Assembly: GCF_010731755.1 (NCBI RefSeq)
Contig: NZ_AP022589.1
Location: 1,302,001 to 1,366,000 of the forward strand
Source: Mycolicibacter minnesotensis
Lineage (GTDB): Bacteria; Actinomycetota; Actinomycetes; Mycobacteriales; Mycobacteriaceae
DNA length: 64,000 bases
Direction: 5' to 3'
The position numbers were made by a program, and so were the translations under genes. Position 1 is the first letter of the stretch; every line of letters starts with the position of its first letter. The notes under the pieces were generated by a model, which did not search any database, was not told the DNA's origin, and worked only from the letters and a program-made list of their open reading frames with translations. Below are positions 12,524 to 24,331 of the stretch, piece by piece.

Positions 12524-13075
12524 GTGAACTCGTTCAGCAGGGCCGTCAACAGGGCTGCGATCGCACTGGTCGCTGCGGCGACACTCGCCGGTTGCGGTAC
12601 CGGCCAGATCTCCCAGACCGCTGACCAGGCCTCGGCGGTCAATGGCGCTTCGGCCACCGTCGGCGACCTGGCGCTGCGCGACGTGCGCATCCAGGCGACC
12701 CAGACCGGTGATGCACTCGAGCCCGGCCAGACCGTCGACCTGGTATTCGTGGTCAGTAACCAGTCGCCGGACACCGACGACGAGCTGACCGAGATCAAGA
12801 CGTCCGTCGGCAAGGTGTCACCACTGACCGGCGGCAAGACCGTGCCCGTAGGCGGTGTCCTCGTGGTCAGCGCCCCGGCCGGCCCCGACCTGCCGACGGC
12901 ACCCGCCGCCAAGGCACTGCCCGAGGTGGCCAACGCCAACACTGCTACGGCCACGGTGACGCTGGACAAGCCGATCCGCAACGGGCTGACCTATGACTTC
13001 ACCTTCGACTTCAAGAAGGCCGGCTCGGTCACCCTGGACGTGCCGATTTCGGCCGGCCCGCTCTCCCACCACTGA
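12524..13075 (+). CDS. lpqE: Lipoprotein LpqE (Rv3584)
   Basis: Surface lipoprotein of unknown function. 183 residues, with signal sequence [20 protein letters not shown] and lipobox LAGC near residue 25; the mature part is beta-rich ([36 protein letters not shown]) with an immunoglobulin-like, copper-chaperone-like feel. The GTG at 12524 follows AGGAGA; the frame opens at 12443 but that would bury the signal peptide. It is followed 49 bases later by radA, as in M. tuberculosis. Confidence 0.88.
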   Translation: MNSFSRAVNRAAIALVAAATLAGCGTGQISQTADQASAVNGASATVGDLALRDVRIQATQTGDALEPGQTVDLVFVVSNQSPDTDDELTEIKTSVGKVSPLTGGKTVPVGGVLVVSAPAGPDLPTAPAAKALPEVANANTATATVTLDKPIRNGLTYDFTFDFKKAGSVTLDVPISAGPLSHH

Positions 13076-13124
13076 CGCCCAACGTCGCGCTGTCCCTGTC
13101 GGACCCACCCGATACGGTCTGCGA

Positions 13125-14531
13125 GTGGCCAAGGCACGTTCACTCTTTCGCTGTTCGGAATGCGGCAATACCTGCGCGAAGTGGCTGGGCCGCTGCCCGG
13201 AGTGCGGTAGTTGGGGCGGCATCGATCCGGTAGGTGAAGCAGCCCTTCCCGCCGGCGGCTTACGGCCTGCGGCGCCGGCGAGGCCTGCGGTTCCGCTCAC
13301 TTCGATCGAGGCCGGCCGAGCACGCCCGGCCTCGACCGGCGTCACCGAACTCGACCGCGTGCTGGGCGGTGGGCTGGTCCCCGGCTCAGTCACGCTGTTG
13401 GCTGGTGATCCCGGGGTCGGCAAATCCACTCTGTTGCTCGATGTCGCCCACCGCTGGGCCTTGGCGGGACGGCGGGCACTGTATGTGTCCGGGGAGGAGT
13501 CCGCAGGCCAAATCAGGCTGCGCGCCGAGCGCACCGGATGCAGCCATGACGAGATCTATCTGGCCTCCGAATCCGACCTGCAGACCGTGCTGGGCCACAT
13601 CGAGGCGGTGCGGCCCACCTTGCTGGTGGTGGATTCGGTGCAGACCGTCGCCGCCGCCGACACCGACGGCGTTGCCGGCGGCGTCACTCAGGTGCGGGCG
13701 GTCACGGCCGCACTGACGGCGGCCGCCAAGAGTGCCGACGTGGCGCTGATCCTGGTCGGACACGTCACCAAAGACGGCGCGATCGCCGGCCCCCGTTCAC
13801 TGGAGCATCTGGTGGACGTGGTGTTGCACTTCGAGGGCGACCGTAACTCGGTGCTGCGGATGGTGCGCGCGGTCAAGAACCGCTTCGGCGCCACCGACGA
13901 GGTGGGCTGCTTCCTGCTTCGCGACAGCGGCATCGAGGGGATCGCCGACCCGTCCGGTCTGTTCCTGGAGCAGCGCAGCACACCGGTGCCCGGCACCGCG
14001 ATCACCGTCGCGCTCGACGGAAAACGTCCGCTGATCGGCGAAGTGCAGGCGCTGCTGGCCAAGCCTGCGGGCGGTTCCCCGCGCCGCGCCGTCAGCGGTA
14101 TCGACCACGCCCGGGCTGCCATGATCACCGCGGTGCTCGACAAGCATGCCGAACTCCCGATCGCGGCCGGCGACATCTACCTGTCCACAGTGGGAGGAAT
14201 GCGCCTGACCGATCCGTCCACAGACCTAGCCGTCGCAATCGCGCTGGCATCGGCCTATGCGGATCTCCCCCTGCCGGCGACCACCGTAGTGGTGGGAGAA
14301 GTAGGCCTGGCCGGTGACCTGCGCCCGATCAGTGGCATGGATCGGCGCCTCGCCGAGGCCGCCCGGTTGGGATTCACCACGGCTTTGACTCCACCGGGCG
14401 TCCCGGAAACCGTCGGGGGTCTTCGTACGGTTCCAGCCGCCAACATCGTTGCGGCGCTGCACCATCTGGTGGAGATCGCTGATCGGCGCGGCGGTCCTGT
14501 GGCTCCGCCGCAGTTACTGGATCGAAGCTAA
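13125..14531 (+). CDS. radA: DNA repair protein RadA
   Basis: RecA-like ATPase that promotes branch migration in recombinational repair. 468 residues. An N-terminal C4 zinc finger ([18 protein letters not shown]), Walker A GDPGVGKS in the RecA-like core, the RadA-specific KNRFG motif, and a C-terminal Lon-like domain ([20 protein letters not shown]) are all visible. The GTG at 13125 places the zinc finger at the N-terminus. In mycobacteria and many Gram-positives radA is directly followed by disA; here only 68 non-coding bases separate it from the next, convergent gene. Confidence 0.97.
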   Translation: MAKARSLFRCSECGNTCAKWLGRCPECGSWGGIDPVGEAALPAGGLRPAAPARPAVPLTSIEAGRARPASTGVTELDRVLGGGLVPGSVTLLAGDPGVGKSTLLLDVAHRWALAGRRALYVSGEESAGQIRLRAERTGCSHDEIYLASESDLQTVLGHIEAVRPTLLVVDSVQTVAAADTDGVAGGVTQVRAVTAALTAAAKSADVALILVGHVTKDGAIAGPRSLEHLVDVVLHFEGDRNSVLRMVRAVKNRFGATDEVGCFLLRDSGIEGIADPSGLFLEQRSTPVPGTAITVALDGKRPLIGEVQALLAKPAGGSPRRAVSGIDHARAAMITAVLDKHAELPIAAGDIYLSTVGGMRLTDPSTDLAVAIALASAYADLPLPATTVVVGEVGLAGDLRPISGMDRRLAEAARLGFTTALTPPGVPETVGGLRTVPAANIVAALHHLVEIADRRGGPVAPPQLLDRS

Positions 14532-14599
14532 AGCAACCCGGCGGCTAGCGAGGCTCGACGCAGGAGAGAAGAAGCTGGGCCGTCGAATCAACCCGGCGA

Positions 14600-15382
14600 T
14601 CAGTTGCCCGGCAGCGGCGCATCCGGCAGGGGCATGTCCTGCGGCGGCGGTGGTGCGTCCGGCGAAGGCTCGATCAGCATGAACGGAACCGTCGCAGACC
14701 GTAGATTGCCGAGTTGAACCACGAGATTGTAGGTACCGGGACCTATCGGCTGCCGCGGCAACGGGCACTGCGGGGCCGAACCCATTCCGGTCCACGTCAC
14801 CGTCGTGGTCACCTGCTCGCCGGGGTCAAAAGTCTTCACCAGGGTCTCGTTAGACGGCGCGCAGTCCAAGTTCGACCACAACCGCTGGTTGTCCAGCGAG
14901 TAGACGTAGGCGGCCAGCACCGCAGCGCCCACATCGCGCTTGCAGGCCACCAACCCGATGTTGGTGACGACCATGGTGAACTGCGGTTGTTCGCCCACCG
15001 TGTACTGCGGACCCGTCAGACCCTTGACGGCCAGCGTCGAGTCCGGGCAGTCATCGCCCTCTTTGAGCACAGGCGGCGGGATCACCGCAGCGGTCGGGGT
15101 CGGCGACGGGGGTGGCGCCTGCTCTGCAGGCGCCACCACGGGCGTCTTGACCTCTTCCGGGGAGGAGTTCTGTGGCTTGGAGTGCTGCGCGGCGGCCTTT
15201 TTACCGTCGGCATTGTCGGCACCGGCGCCGCTGTGCATGACGCCGAAGATGATGGCCGACACCACGGCAATCACGATGAGCGCAATGCCCAGCGCGAGAC
15301 CACGTCGTCGCCAATAGATCTGCGAAGGCAGCGGACCCTGCGGTTCCAAATCGAGCACGTTCTCACGGTAGGACGACCTCAC
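14600..15382 (-). CDS. Single-pass membrane protein with extracytoplasmic domain (Rv3587c-like)
   Basis: Function unknown. 260 residues: a short cytoplasmic N-terminus, one transmembrane helix at about residues 28-48 (LALGIALIVIAVVSAIIFGV), a Pro/Ser/Thr-rich linker and a beta-rich outer domain (QYTVGEQPQFTMVVTNIG, VTTTVTWTGMGSAPQCP) with several cysteines that could pair. The GTG at 15382 is the best start because upstream codons would run into canB; CGGAGG lies 15 bases before it, a slightly long spacing. In M. tuberculosis it follows disA and precedes canB in the same orientation. Confidence 0.8.
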   Translation of the reverse strand: MRSSYRENVLDLEPQGPLPSQIYWRRRGLALGIALIVIAVVSAIIFGVMHSGAGADNADGKKAAAQHSKPQNSSPEEVKTPVVAPAEQAPPPSPTPTAAVIPPPVLKEGDDCPDSTLAVKGLTGPQYTVGEQPQFTMVVTNIGLVACKRDVGAAVLAAYVYSLDNQRLWSNLDCAPSNETLVKTFDPGEQVTTTVTWTGMGSAPQCPLPRQPIGPGTYNLVVQLGNLRSATVPFMLIEPSPDAPPPPQDMPLPDAPLPGN

Positions 15383-15437
15383 CGTGAGTTGTTCGACCCT
15401 CCGCGGCGTGTCGTAGCCGCGTTGTGACCTTCGGCGA

Positions 15438-16067
15438 CTAATCGGTGCCGTAGTCGCCGATGTCGCCCAGGTGATTACGCGCCGAAACACGTCCATCGGC
15501 CAAGTGATAGGTGGCGCCGACAATCGCCAGCGAACCCGACTTGATCCGCTCAGCGATGGCCGTGGACCGGCCGGCCAGCTGCGCCACCGTCTCGGTGACG
15601 TGCCGGGCCTCGAACTCGTCGACGGCGGTCAGGCCATCACGACGGCCCAACAGGATCGACGGCGTGACCCGCTCGACGATGTCGCGCAGGTAGCCCCCGG
15701 GCACCGCCCCGCCGTCCAATGCGGCCAGCGTCGCCTTAACCGCACCGCAGCTGTCGTGGCCCAGCACCACGATCAGCGGAACGTTGAGCACCTCCACCGC
15801 GAACTCGATCGAACCCAACACCGCCGCATCGACCACGTGGCCGGCGGTACGGACCACGAACATGTCGCCTAGGCCCTGGTCGAAGATCAGCTCGGCAGCA
15901 ACCCGGCTGTCGCCACAGCCGAACACCACCGCGGTGGGTTTCTGGCCGGCGGCCAGTGCGGCTCGACGTGCGACATCCTGGCTGGGGTGGCTGGGCTGGC
16001 CTGCGACGAAGCGCTCGTTACCCTCTTTAAGTGCTTTCCATGCTGAAATCGGGTTTGAGTTAGGCAT
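15438..16067 (-). CDS. canB: Beta-class carbonic anhydrase (Rv3588c, CanB)
   Basis: Zinc enzyme interconverting CO2 and bicarbonate. 209 residues. The zinc ligands and catalytic dyad are all present: Cys51, Asp53 and Arg55 in CGDSR, His104 and Cys107 in GHDSCGA. The start codon overlaps that of mutY on the opposite strand, so the two divergent genes share a very compact promoter region that must lie within coding sequence. 55 bases separate its stop from the next gene. Confidence 0.97.
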   Translation of the reverse strand: MPNSNPISAWKALKEGNERFVAGQPSHPSQDVARRAALAAGQKPTAVVFGCGDSRVAAELIFDQGLGDMFVVRTAGHVVDAAVLGSIEFAVEVLNVPLIVVLGHDSCGAVKATLAALDGGAVPGGYLRDIVERVTPSILLGRRDGLTAVDEFEARHVTETVAQLAGRSTAIAERIKSGSLAIVGATYHLADGRVSARNHLGDIGDYGTD

Positions 16068-17004
16068 GGGGGATATTCTGCCTGTGAATCGAACGCCGTG
16101 CTCGGGCAGGATCGAAGTTCACGATCTGTTCAACTGGTTCACGTCTGCCGAGCGCGACCTTCCCTGGCGGGCGGGTGACGTCACCCCGTGGCAGATCGTG
16201 GTCAGTGAGTTCATGTTGCAGCAGACGCCGGTTGCCCGGGTCCTGCCGGTCTGGCCGGACTGGATCGCACGGTGGCCGACACCCTCGGCGACTGCGGCAG
16301 CCAGTCAGGCCGATGTGCTGCGGGCGTGGGGCAAGCTCGGCTACCCCCGCCGCGCCAAACGGCTCCACGAGTGCGCCGCGGTGATCGCGCGAGATTTCGC
16401 CGACACGGTCCCCGACGATGTCGACACCCTCGAGCAGTTGCCCGGGATCGGCAGCTACACCGCGCGGGCGGTGGCCTGCTTTGCCTACCGCAAACCGGTA
16501 CCGGTAGTCGACACCAATGTGCGGCGGGTGGTGGCTCGTGCGGTGCATGGGCATGCTGACGCCGGAGCTCCGTCGGCCAAGCGTGATCATGCCGACGTCG
16601 CCGCTCTGCTCCCCGGGCCAGAGCAGGCCGCCCGATTCTCCGCGGCCCTGATGGAGTTGGGCGCCATCGTGTGCACCGCACGTGCGCCACACTGCGATCA
16701 GTGCCCGCTGCGACACAGCTGTCGCTGGCGACTGGACGGTTCGCCGGCGTCCACCGCACCCAAGCGCCCAACGCAGCGTTATGCCGGTACCGACCGGCAG
16801 GTACGTGGTCGACTGCTGGATGTGTTGCGCGACAACCCCGTTGCGGTCACGCGGGCCGACCTAGACGTGGCTTGGACGGTGGATGTGGTCCAACGCGAAC
16901 GCGCGTTGACCTCCCTGCTGCAGGACGGGCTGGTGGAAGAGCTCGCCGATGGCCGGTACGCGCTGCCCGGTCAGGACAGGAACGATTCGACAGCCTCGCG
17001 GTAG
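16066..17004 (+). CDS. mutY: Adenine DNA glycosylase MutY
   Basis: Base-excision repair enzyme removing adenine mispaired with 8-oxoguanine. 312 residues. Helix-hairpin-helix LEQLPGIGSYTARAVACFA with the following catalytic Asp in VVDTNVRR; the iron-sulphur cluster motif C-x6-C-x2-C-x5-C is intact in CTARAPHCDQCPLRHSC. The ATG at 16066 is used; a GTG at 16084 would also keep every motif. The 3' end overlaps the convergent hydrolase gene by 34 bases. Confidence 0.95.
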   Translation: MGDILPVNRTPCSGRIEVHDLFNWFTSAERDLPWRAGDVTPWQIVVSEFMLQQTPVARVLPVWPDWIARWPTPSATAAASQADVLRAWGKLGYPRRAKRLHECAAVIARDFADTVPDDVDTLEQLPGIGSYTARAVACFAYRKPVPVVDTNVRRVVARAVHGHADAGAPSAKRDHADVAALLPGPEQAARFSAALMELGAIVCTARAPHCDQCPLRHSCRWRLDGSPASTAPKRPTQRYAGTDRQVRGRLLDVLRDNPVAVTRADLDVAWTVDVVQRERALTSLLQDGLVEELADGRYALPGQDRNDSTASR

Positions 17005-17741
17005 AGCTGTGGCGCGTCGTCATGCACCAGATGCCCGGCCTCGGGTACGTGCAGATAGGTGCTGTCCTGCGCGATGCGGTGCATTTCGCGCATCTGGCCC
17101 GGTGGGGTCACCGAGTTGCCTGCCTCGATGAGGAGCGTCGGGGCACGCACGGCGCGCCACTGGTCCCAGTAGTCGCGGGTGCCCCACTCGGCAGCGATCT
17201 GCAACCACCACTCAGGTCGACCGTGCAACCGCCATCCGGTCTCCGTGCGATCGAAGGCTTCCAGGAAGTAGCGCCCGGCGATGTCGCCGAACTCGGCAAT
17301 CACCTGTTCAGCGCTGCCGAACTCGACCGGAAGGGCATGCACCCAGGGCTCCCACGGACCGGTGGTGCGGCCCTGGAAATCCGGCGCCATATCCTCGACC
17401 ACCAGCGCCGAGACCAGTTCGGGATGACGGGCAGCCAGACACCACGAGTGCAGCCCGCCCATCGAGTGACCGATCAGGCCCACCGGGCCCGTCAGCTGCT
17501 CCACCGCGGTGGCCAGGTCGGTGACGAAGCGTTCGGTGGAGATCGGCTGGAAGTCGGGGGCATCGCGGCCGCGATGCCAGGGTGCGTCGTAGGTGTAGAC
17601 AGCCCCCAGCCGGGAAAGCCATGGCAGCTGCCGCGGCCAGGTGGTGCCGCGGCCCATCAGCCCGTGGACCAGCACCAGCGGCGCGCCATGCCCGCCGCGG
17701 TAAGTCAGCAGCTCGGTCGACGCGGTCTCCACTCGGGGCAC
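16971..17741 (-). CDS. Alpha/beta-fold hydrolase (Rv3591c-like)
   Basis: Predicted serine hydrolase of 256 residues. The oxyanion segment VLVHGLMGRG, the nucleophile elbow GHSMGG, and a C-terminal catalytic histidine in PEAGHLVHDDAP are visible. The substrate is unknown. Position and orientation match Rv3591c. It is convergent with mutY (34-base overlap) and divergent from mhuD, with only 15 bases between the two start codons. Confidence 0.88.
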   Translation of the reverse strand: MPRVETASTELLTYRGGHGAPLVLVHGLMGRGTTWPRQLPWLSRLGAVYTYDAPWHRGRDAPDFQPISTERFVTDLATAVEQLTGPVGLIGHSMGGLHSWCLAARHPELVSALVVEDMAPDFQGRTTGPWEPWVHALPVEFGSAEQVIAEFGDIAGRYFLEAFDRTETGWRLHGRPEWWLQIAAEWGTRDYWDQWRAVRAPTLLIEAGNSVTPPGQMREMHRIAQDSTYLHVPEAGHLVHDDAPQLYREAVESFLS

Positions 17742-17756
17742 GGTAGCCTAGGCCTC

Positions 17757-18074
17757 ATGTCAGTGGTGAAGATCAATGCAATCGAGGTGCCTGCCGACGC
17801 CGGTCCCGAACTGGAGAAGCGGTTTGCCAACCGCGCGCACGCGGTGGAGAACCAACCGGGCTTTCTTGGCTTCCAGCTGCTGCGCCCGATCAAGGGTGAT
17901 GACCGCTACTTCGTCGTGACCCATTGGGAGTCCGACGAGGCGTTCCAGGCCTGGGCACAGGGCCCCGCCGTTGAAGCCCACGCCGGCCAGCGGGCCAAGC
18001 CGGTGGCAACCGGGGCATCGTTGCTGGAGTTCGAGGTAGTGCTTGACGTTGCCGGAACCGCCGCACAGGGCTAG
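17757..18074 (+). CDS. mhuD: Haem-degrading monooxygenase MhuD
   Basis: IsdG-family enzyme that degrades haem to mycobilin and frees iron. 105 residues, ferredoxin-like ABM fold. The three residues important for catalysis in the M. tuberculosis enzyme are at the same numbers here: Asn7, Trp66 and His75. The ATG at 17757 gives MSVVKINAIEVP, as expected. It is followed 3 bases later by lpqF, matching Rv3592-Rv3593. Confidence 0.97.
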   Translation: MSVVKINAIEVPADAGPELEKRFANRAHAVENQPGFLGFQLLRPIKGDDRYFVVTHWESDEAFQAWAQGPAVEAHAGQRAKPVATGASLLEFEVVLDVAGTAAQG

Positions 18075-18077
18075 CCG

Positions 18078-19409
18078 ATGAGGCGACCGCTGGCCGCCTG
18101 GGTGGTGACGGCGACGTTGGCCGCCGCGACTTCTGGCTGCGCCCCTTCTCCGGCAGCACCTGCCGACGGCACTGACGGCGGCGTGACCATTTCGACCACG
18201 ACCCCGCCCGGCCTGCGGGCCAAGCAGACCATGGACATGCTGAACTCCGATTGGCCGATCGGGCCGATCGGAGTTGCGACCCTGGCCACACCGGACAAGG
18301 TCGAACAAGTCGTCACGACCATGGAATCGCTGTGGTGGGACCGCCCTTTCCACCTCGACAGCGTCGACATTCGGGCCGCCGAGGCCACCCTGCACCTGAC
18401 GACGTCCTACGGCGCCCGTCAGGACATTCGGATCCGCACCGACGACAACGGCCTGGTCAACCTCTTCAAGCCGTCTACCGAGGCCCCTGAGATCCATTCC
18501 TGGCATGACGTCGACGCGGTGCTGAGCCGAACCGGTGCCCGCTACTCCTACCAAGCCTCCCGCGTAGACGGTGGCGTCTGCACACCGGTCGCCGGCACGA
18601 ACACCGCCCAATCCCTGCCGTTGGCATCGATTTTCAAGTTGTACGTGCTGCTGGCTGTGTCCAACGAGGTGAAGGCGGGGCGGGTCTCATGGGACGACCC
18701 GCTGACCATCACCGGCCGTGCCAAGGCAGTAGGTTCATCGGGTCTGGAAGAGCTGCCCGACGGCGCCCACGTCTCAGTGCGTAGGGCCGCCGAGAAGATG
18801 ATCGCCACCAGCGACAACATGGCAACTGATCTGTTGATAGGGCGGGTGGGCACGCGGGCGGTCGAGGAGGCGTTGGCCGCGGCCGGCCACCATGACCCAG
18901 CGAGCATGACGCCGTTTCCCACCATGTACGAATTGTTCTCCGTGGGCTGGGGCAAGCCGGACCTGCGGGAGCAGTGGCAGCAAGGCTCGGCGCAGGAGCG
19001 GGCAAAGCTGCTCAAGCTAGCCGATTCCCGACCCTATGAGCCGGATCCGATCCGCGCGCACGTGCCGGCGTCGGCCTACGGCGCCGAGTGGTACGGCAGC
19101 GCCGAGGACATCTGCCGAGTGCACGTGGCGCTGCAGGCGGGCGCCGTGGGTAGGGCCGCACCGGTGCGAGAGATCCTGTCCGCGGTTCGCGGCATCGACC
19201 TGCCCCGCGCCGAGTGGCCCTATATCGGCGCCAAGGCCGGCGGTCTGCCCGGCGACCTGACGTTCAGCTGGTACGCCGTCGACCAGGGTGGCCAGCCATG
19301 GGTGGTCAGCTTCCAGTTGAACTGGCCACGCGACCATGGCAAGAGTGTGGGCAGCTGGATGCTGCAGGTGGCCAAGCAGGCATTCGGCCTGCTGCCAACG
19401 CCGCACTAG
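18078..19409 (+). CDS. lpqF: Lipoprotein LpqF, beta-lactamase-like (Rv3593)
   Basis: Exported lipoprotein of 443 residues with a class A beta-lactamase-like C-terminal domain. Signal sequence with lipid-accepting Cys21 (ATSGC). The penicillin-recognising motifs are visible: SIFK (S-x-x-K) near residue 180, SDN in IATSDNMATDLL, and a KAGGLPG segment in place of KTG. The N-terminal about 100 residues form a separate NTF2-like domain. Whether it hydrolyses a beta-lactam, an ester or only binds peptidoglycan is not decidable here. The gene ends at a strong bidirectional terminator. Confidence 0.9.
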   Translation: MRRPLAAWVVTATLAAATSGCAPSPAAPADGTDGGVTISTTTPPGLRAKQTMDMLNSDWPIGPIGVATLATPDKVEQVVTTMESLWWDRPFHLDSVDIRAAEATLHLTTSYGARQDIRIRTDDNGLVNLFKPSTEAPEIHSWHDVDAVLSRTGARYSYQASRVDGGVCTPVAGTNTAQSLPLASIFKLYVLLAVSNEVKAGRVSWDDPLTITGRAKAVGSSGLEELPDGAHVSVRRAAEKMIATSDNMATDLLIGRVGTRAVEEALAAAGHHDPASMTPFPTMYELFSVGWGKPDLREQWQQGSAQERAKLLKLADSRPYEPDPIRAHVPASAYGAEWYGSAEDICRVHVALQAGAVGRAAPVREILSAVRGIDLPRAEWPYIGAKAGGLPGDLTFSWYAVDQGGQPWVVSFQLNWPRDHGKSVGSWMLQVAKQAFGLLPTPH

Positions 19410-19412
19410 CGG

Positions 19413-19470
19413 CGAGCAGTCACGAAAGCCCCCAATTCCTTACGGAAAAGGGGGCTTTCGCGACTGCTCG
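19413..19470. terminator. Bidirectional intrinsic terminator between lpqF and clpC1
   Basis: Inverted repeat with 21-base arms, 19413-19433 and 19450-19470, with one mismatch. The core CGAAAGCCCCC pairs with GGGGGCTTTCG around a 16-base loop. It sits 4 bases past the lpqF stop and 5 bases from the clpC1 stop on the other strand, so it can serve both genes. No long U-tract, as is common in mycobacteria. Confidence 0.85.
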
Positions 19471-19474
19471 GCAA

Positions 19475-22003
<2,529 letters not shown>

Positions 22004-22186
22004 CGGCGGCTACCTGCTCTCCCTCGCGATCGGCACTAGATCGGCCTCGGCTCGGCCGGCGTACCTGCCGTCCACTCTAGTGGGCGGCGTAGCGCGCTGT
22101 GACCTGCCTTGCAGTGCGTACTGAATCAACCACCCGGCGGATCGGCCCCGAAGAACCTGGCACCGGATACAAGGGAGCAACGTCGC

Positions 22187-22216
22187 ATCCCCTCGAATAC
22201 GTTTCCGAAAGGGGAT
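22187..22216 (-). terminator. Possible lsr2 terminator hairpin in the clpC1-lsr2 gap
   Basis: Arms ATCCCCT (22187-22193) and AGGGGAT (22210-22216) can pair around a 16-base loop, 86 bases after the lsr2 stop. It is short with no U-run, so this is tentative. The remainder of the 22004-22301 gap shows no gene. Confidence 0.3.
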
Positions 22217-22301
22217 CAGGTTCGCCAGCAGCGAAAATTAGTTGGTCCATACGGCGCCCCCAGCGTCGGCTCTCCTTCGTCGAGCCTCGCTGAACCGCCG
22301 G

Positions 22302-22640
22302 TCAGGTAGCGGCGTGAAACGCGTCGATGATGTCGGCCGGGATGCGACCGCGAGTCGAGACGTTGTGGCCGTTGCGACGCGCCCATTCGCGGATCGCGGC
22401 GCTCTGCTCACGGTCGATAGTTCCACGGCGTCCGCCGCCCCCGGAACGGCCACGACGACGTCCCCCGACCCGCCGGCCCGCGTCGGCCCACTTCTTCAGT
22501 TCGGCGCGCAGTTTCGCAGCATTCTTACCCGAAAGGTCGATCTCGTAGGTCACCCCGTCCAGGCCGAATTCGACCGTTTCGTCGGCGGCACCCTCACCAT
22601 CGAAATCATCGATCAAGGTGACGGTCACTTTTTTCGCCAT
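22302..22640 (-). CDS. lsr2: Nucleoid-associated protein Lsr2
   Basis: H-NS-like protein that bridges DNA and silences AT-rich, often horizontally acquired, genes. 112 residues, the usual size. The N-terminal dimerisation domain starts [15 protein letters not shown], followed by a basic Gly/Arg linker ([14 protein letters not shown]). The C-terminal DNA-binding domain has the AT-hook-like R97-G98-R99 in STRGRIPAD, identical in position to M. tuberculosis. AAGGGG lies upstream of the ATG. A 15-base palindrome sits in the leader at 22667-22681. Confidence 0.98.
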   Translation of the reverse strand: MAKKVTVTLIDDFDGEGAADETVEFGLDGVTYEIDLSGKNAAKLRAELKKWADAGRRVGGRRRGRSGGGGRRGTIDREQSAAIREWARRNGHNVSTRGRIPADIIDAFHAAT

Positions 22641-22666
22641 TGGTACCCCTTGGTTAGCTTTCCTGC

Positions 22667-22681
22667 GCGCAATCGGTGCGC
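22667..22681. promoter_or_regulatory. Palindrome in the lsr2 leader
   Basis: GCGCAATCGGTGCGC has GCGCA/TGCGC arms, about 27 bases upstream of the lsr2 start codon. It could be an operator or a small leader hairpin. A loose sigma-A-like pair (TTGAAG, 17 bases, CAGATT on the minus strand) lies further upstream in the same 116-base gap. Both are tentative. Confidence 0.3.
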
Positions 22682-22756
22682 AAAGCCGTAATCGACCTTG
22701 CCGCTCAATCTGCCATAAAAATGCGCCTGCTTCAACACACCAGGACTTGGCGCAGT

Positions 22757-24280
22757 TCAGTTGCCGTGACGACGAACAATCGGAAACAAAACGGTGTCCC
22801 TAATTGATAGACCCGTCAACACCATCAACAGGCGATCGATACCCATTCCGGTTCCCGTGCAGGGCGGCATAGCATGTTCCATTGCGACAAGGAAGTCCTC
22901 GTCGAGGGCCATGGCCTCGTCATCTCCGGCAGCCGCCGCACGAGCCTGCGCGGCGAATCGATCACGCTGCACAACCGGGTCGATGAGCTCGGAATAACCG
23001 GTAGCCAGTTCGACCCCGCGCATATACAGATCCCACTTCTCGGTGACACCGGCGATACTGCGGTGCTGACGAGTCAGAGGCGTGGTCTCCACGGGGAAAT
23101 CGCGGACGAAAGTCGGTGCGCTCAGGGCATGCCCGACCGCATGCTCCCACAGTTCCTCGACAAGTTTCCCATGCCCGTAGCCTCGGTCTTTGGGAATCTC
23201 GACGCCCAGACGATCCGCGATCGCCCACAGGTCGGCGACCGTGGTTTCGGGGGTGATCTCCTGGCCGAGCGCAGCGGACAACGATGGATACATTTCCACC
23301 GTCGTCCATTCTCCGTCAATGTCGTAGATGCTGCCGTCGGGCAGCGGAAGTTGACGGGTTCCGATCACCTCATCGGCGACCTCTTGAATAATCTCCCGGG
23401 TAGCCACCGCCGAGTCGTCATACGTGCCGTAGGCCTGGTAGGTCTCTAGCATCGAAAACTCGGGCGAATGAGTGGAATCAGCGCCTTCATTGCGGAACAC
23501 CCGATTGAGCTCGAAGACCCTGTCGAACCCGCCGACAACACACCGTTTCAGAAACAATTCTGGTGCAATTCTCAGGAAAAGGTCAGCGTCGAGAGCGTTC
23601 GAATGGGTGACGAAAGGCCGGGCCGCCGCACCACCGGCCAATGTCTGCAGCATCGGTGTTTCCACCTCAAGGAATCCGCGGCGCTCGAGCGCGTTGCGCA
23701 CCGCACGAATGACGGCGATACGCTGGCGCGCCACGGTACGCGCCTCCGGCCGGACAATCAGGTCCACGTAACGCTGCCTGACCCGCGATTCCTCGCTCAT
23801 CTCCTTGTGCGCGACCGGCAGCGGCCGCAAGGACTTCGACGCCATCTGCCAGGAGTCGGCCAGCACGGACAATTCGCCGCGGCGGGAGCTGATCACCTCG
23901 CCGCGGACAAAGACGATGTCACCGAGGTCGACATCGGCCTTCCACGCCTCGAGTTCCTGCTCCCCGACACTGGCCAGGCTGATCATCACCTGGAGCTGGG
24001 TGCCGTCACCCTCCTGCAATGTCGCGAAACACAGTTTCCCCGAATTACGGGCGAAGACCACGCGGCCCGCGACGCCGACGATGTCGCCGGTGGCGGTGTC
24101 GGCGACCAGGTCGGGATAATCGGCCCTCACCTGGGCAAGGGTGTGGGTACGGGCTACCCCCACGGGATAGGGATCACGGCCTTCGGCCAGCAATCGAGTC
24201 CGCTTGTCGCGGCGAATCCGGAACTGCTCGGGAAGGTCGGATTCGTCCTGCGTCTCAGGGGATATATCGGCGGAGCTCAC
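22757..24280 (-). CDS. lysS: Lysyl-tRNA synthetase, class II
   Basis: Charges tRNA-Lys. 507 residues. An N-terminal OB-fold anticodon-binding domain ([21 protein letters not shown]) precedes the class II core: motif 1 around [16 protein letters not shown], motif 2 with [20 protein letters not shown], and motif 3 as [15 protein letters not shown] at the C-terminus. Start ATG at 24280. It lies upstream of lsr2 in the same orientation, as Rv3598c-Rv3597c. A small gene annotated between lysS and coaX in M. tuberculosis (Rv3599c) would have to fit in 51 bases here and I do not see it. Confidence 0.98.
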   Translation of the reverse strand: MSSADISPETQDESDLPEQFRIRRDKRTRLLAEGRDPYPVGVARTHTLAQVRADYPDLVADTATGDIVGVAGRVVFARNSGKLCFATLQEGDGTQLQVMISLASVGEQELEAWKADVDLGDIVFVRGEVISSRRGELSVLADSWQMASKSLRPLPVAHKEMSEESRVRQRYVDLIVRPEARTVARQRIAVIRAVRNALERRGFLEVETPMLQTLAGGAAARPFVTHSNALDADLFLRIAPELFLKRCVVGGFDRVFELNRVFRNEGADSTHSPEFSMLETYQAYGTYDDSAVATREIIQEVADEVIGTRQLPLPDGSIYDIDGEWTTVEMYPSLSAALGQEITPETTVADLWAIADRLGVEIPKDRGYGHGKLVEELWEHAVGHALSAPTFVRDFPVETTPLTRQHRSIAGVTEKWDLYMRGVELATGYSELIDPVVQRDRFAAQARAAAAGDDEAMALDEDFLVAMEHAMPPCTGTGMGIDRLLMVLTGLSIRDTVLFPIVRRHGN

Positions 24281-24331
24281 GACCCGCCAGCTTAGAGGAA
24301 CACCGTCGACAGAACGAAAAGCCGGTGGCGC

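Noticed and set aside
14532..14599. disA remnant after radA
   Set aside because: 68 bases are too short and no DAC-domain motif is readable in any frame.
22004..22301. Small gene between clpC1 and lsr2
   Set aside because: Open frames here are short (up to about 65 residues), lack ribosome-binding sites and have no recognisable sequence.
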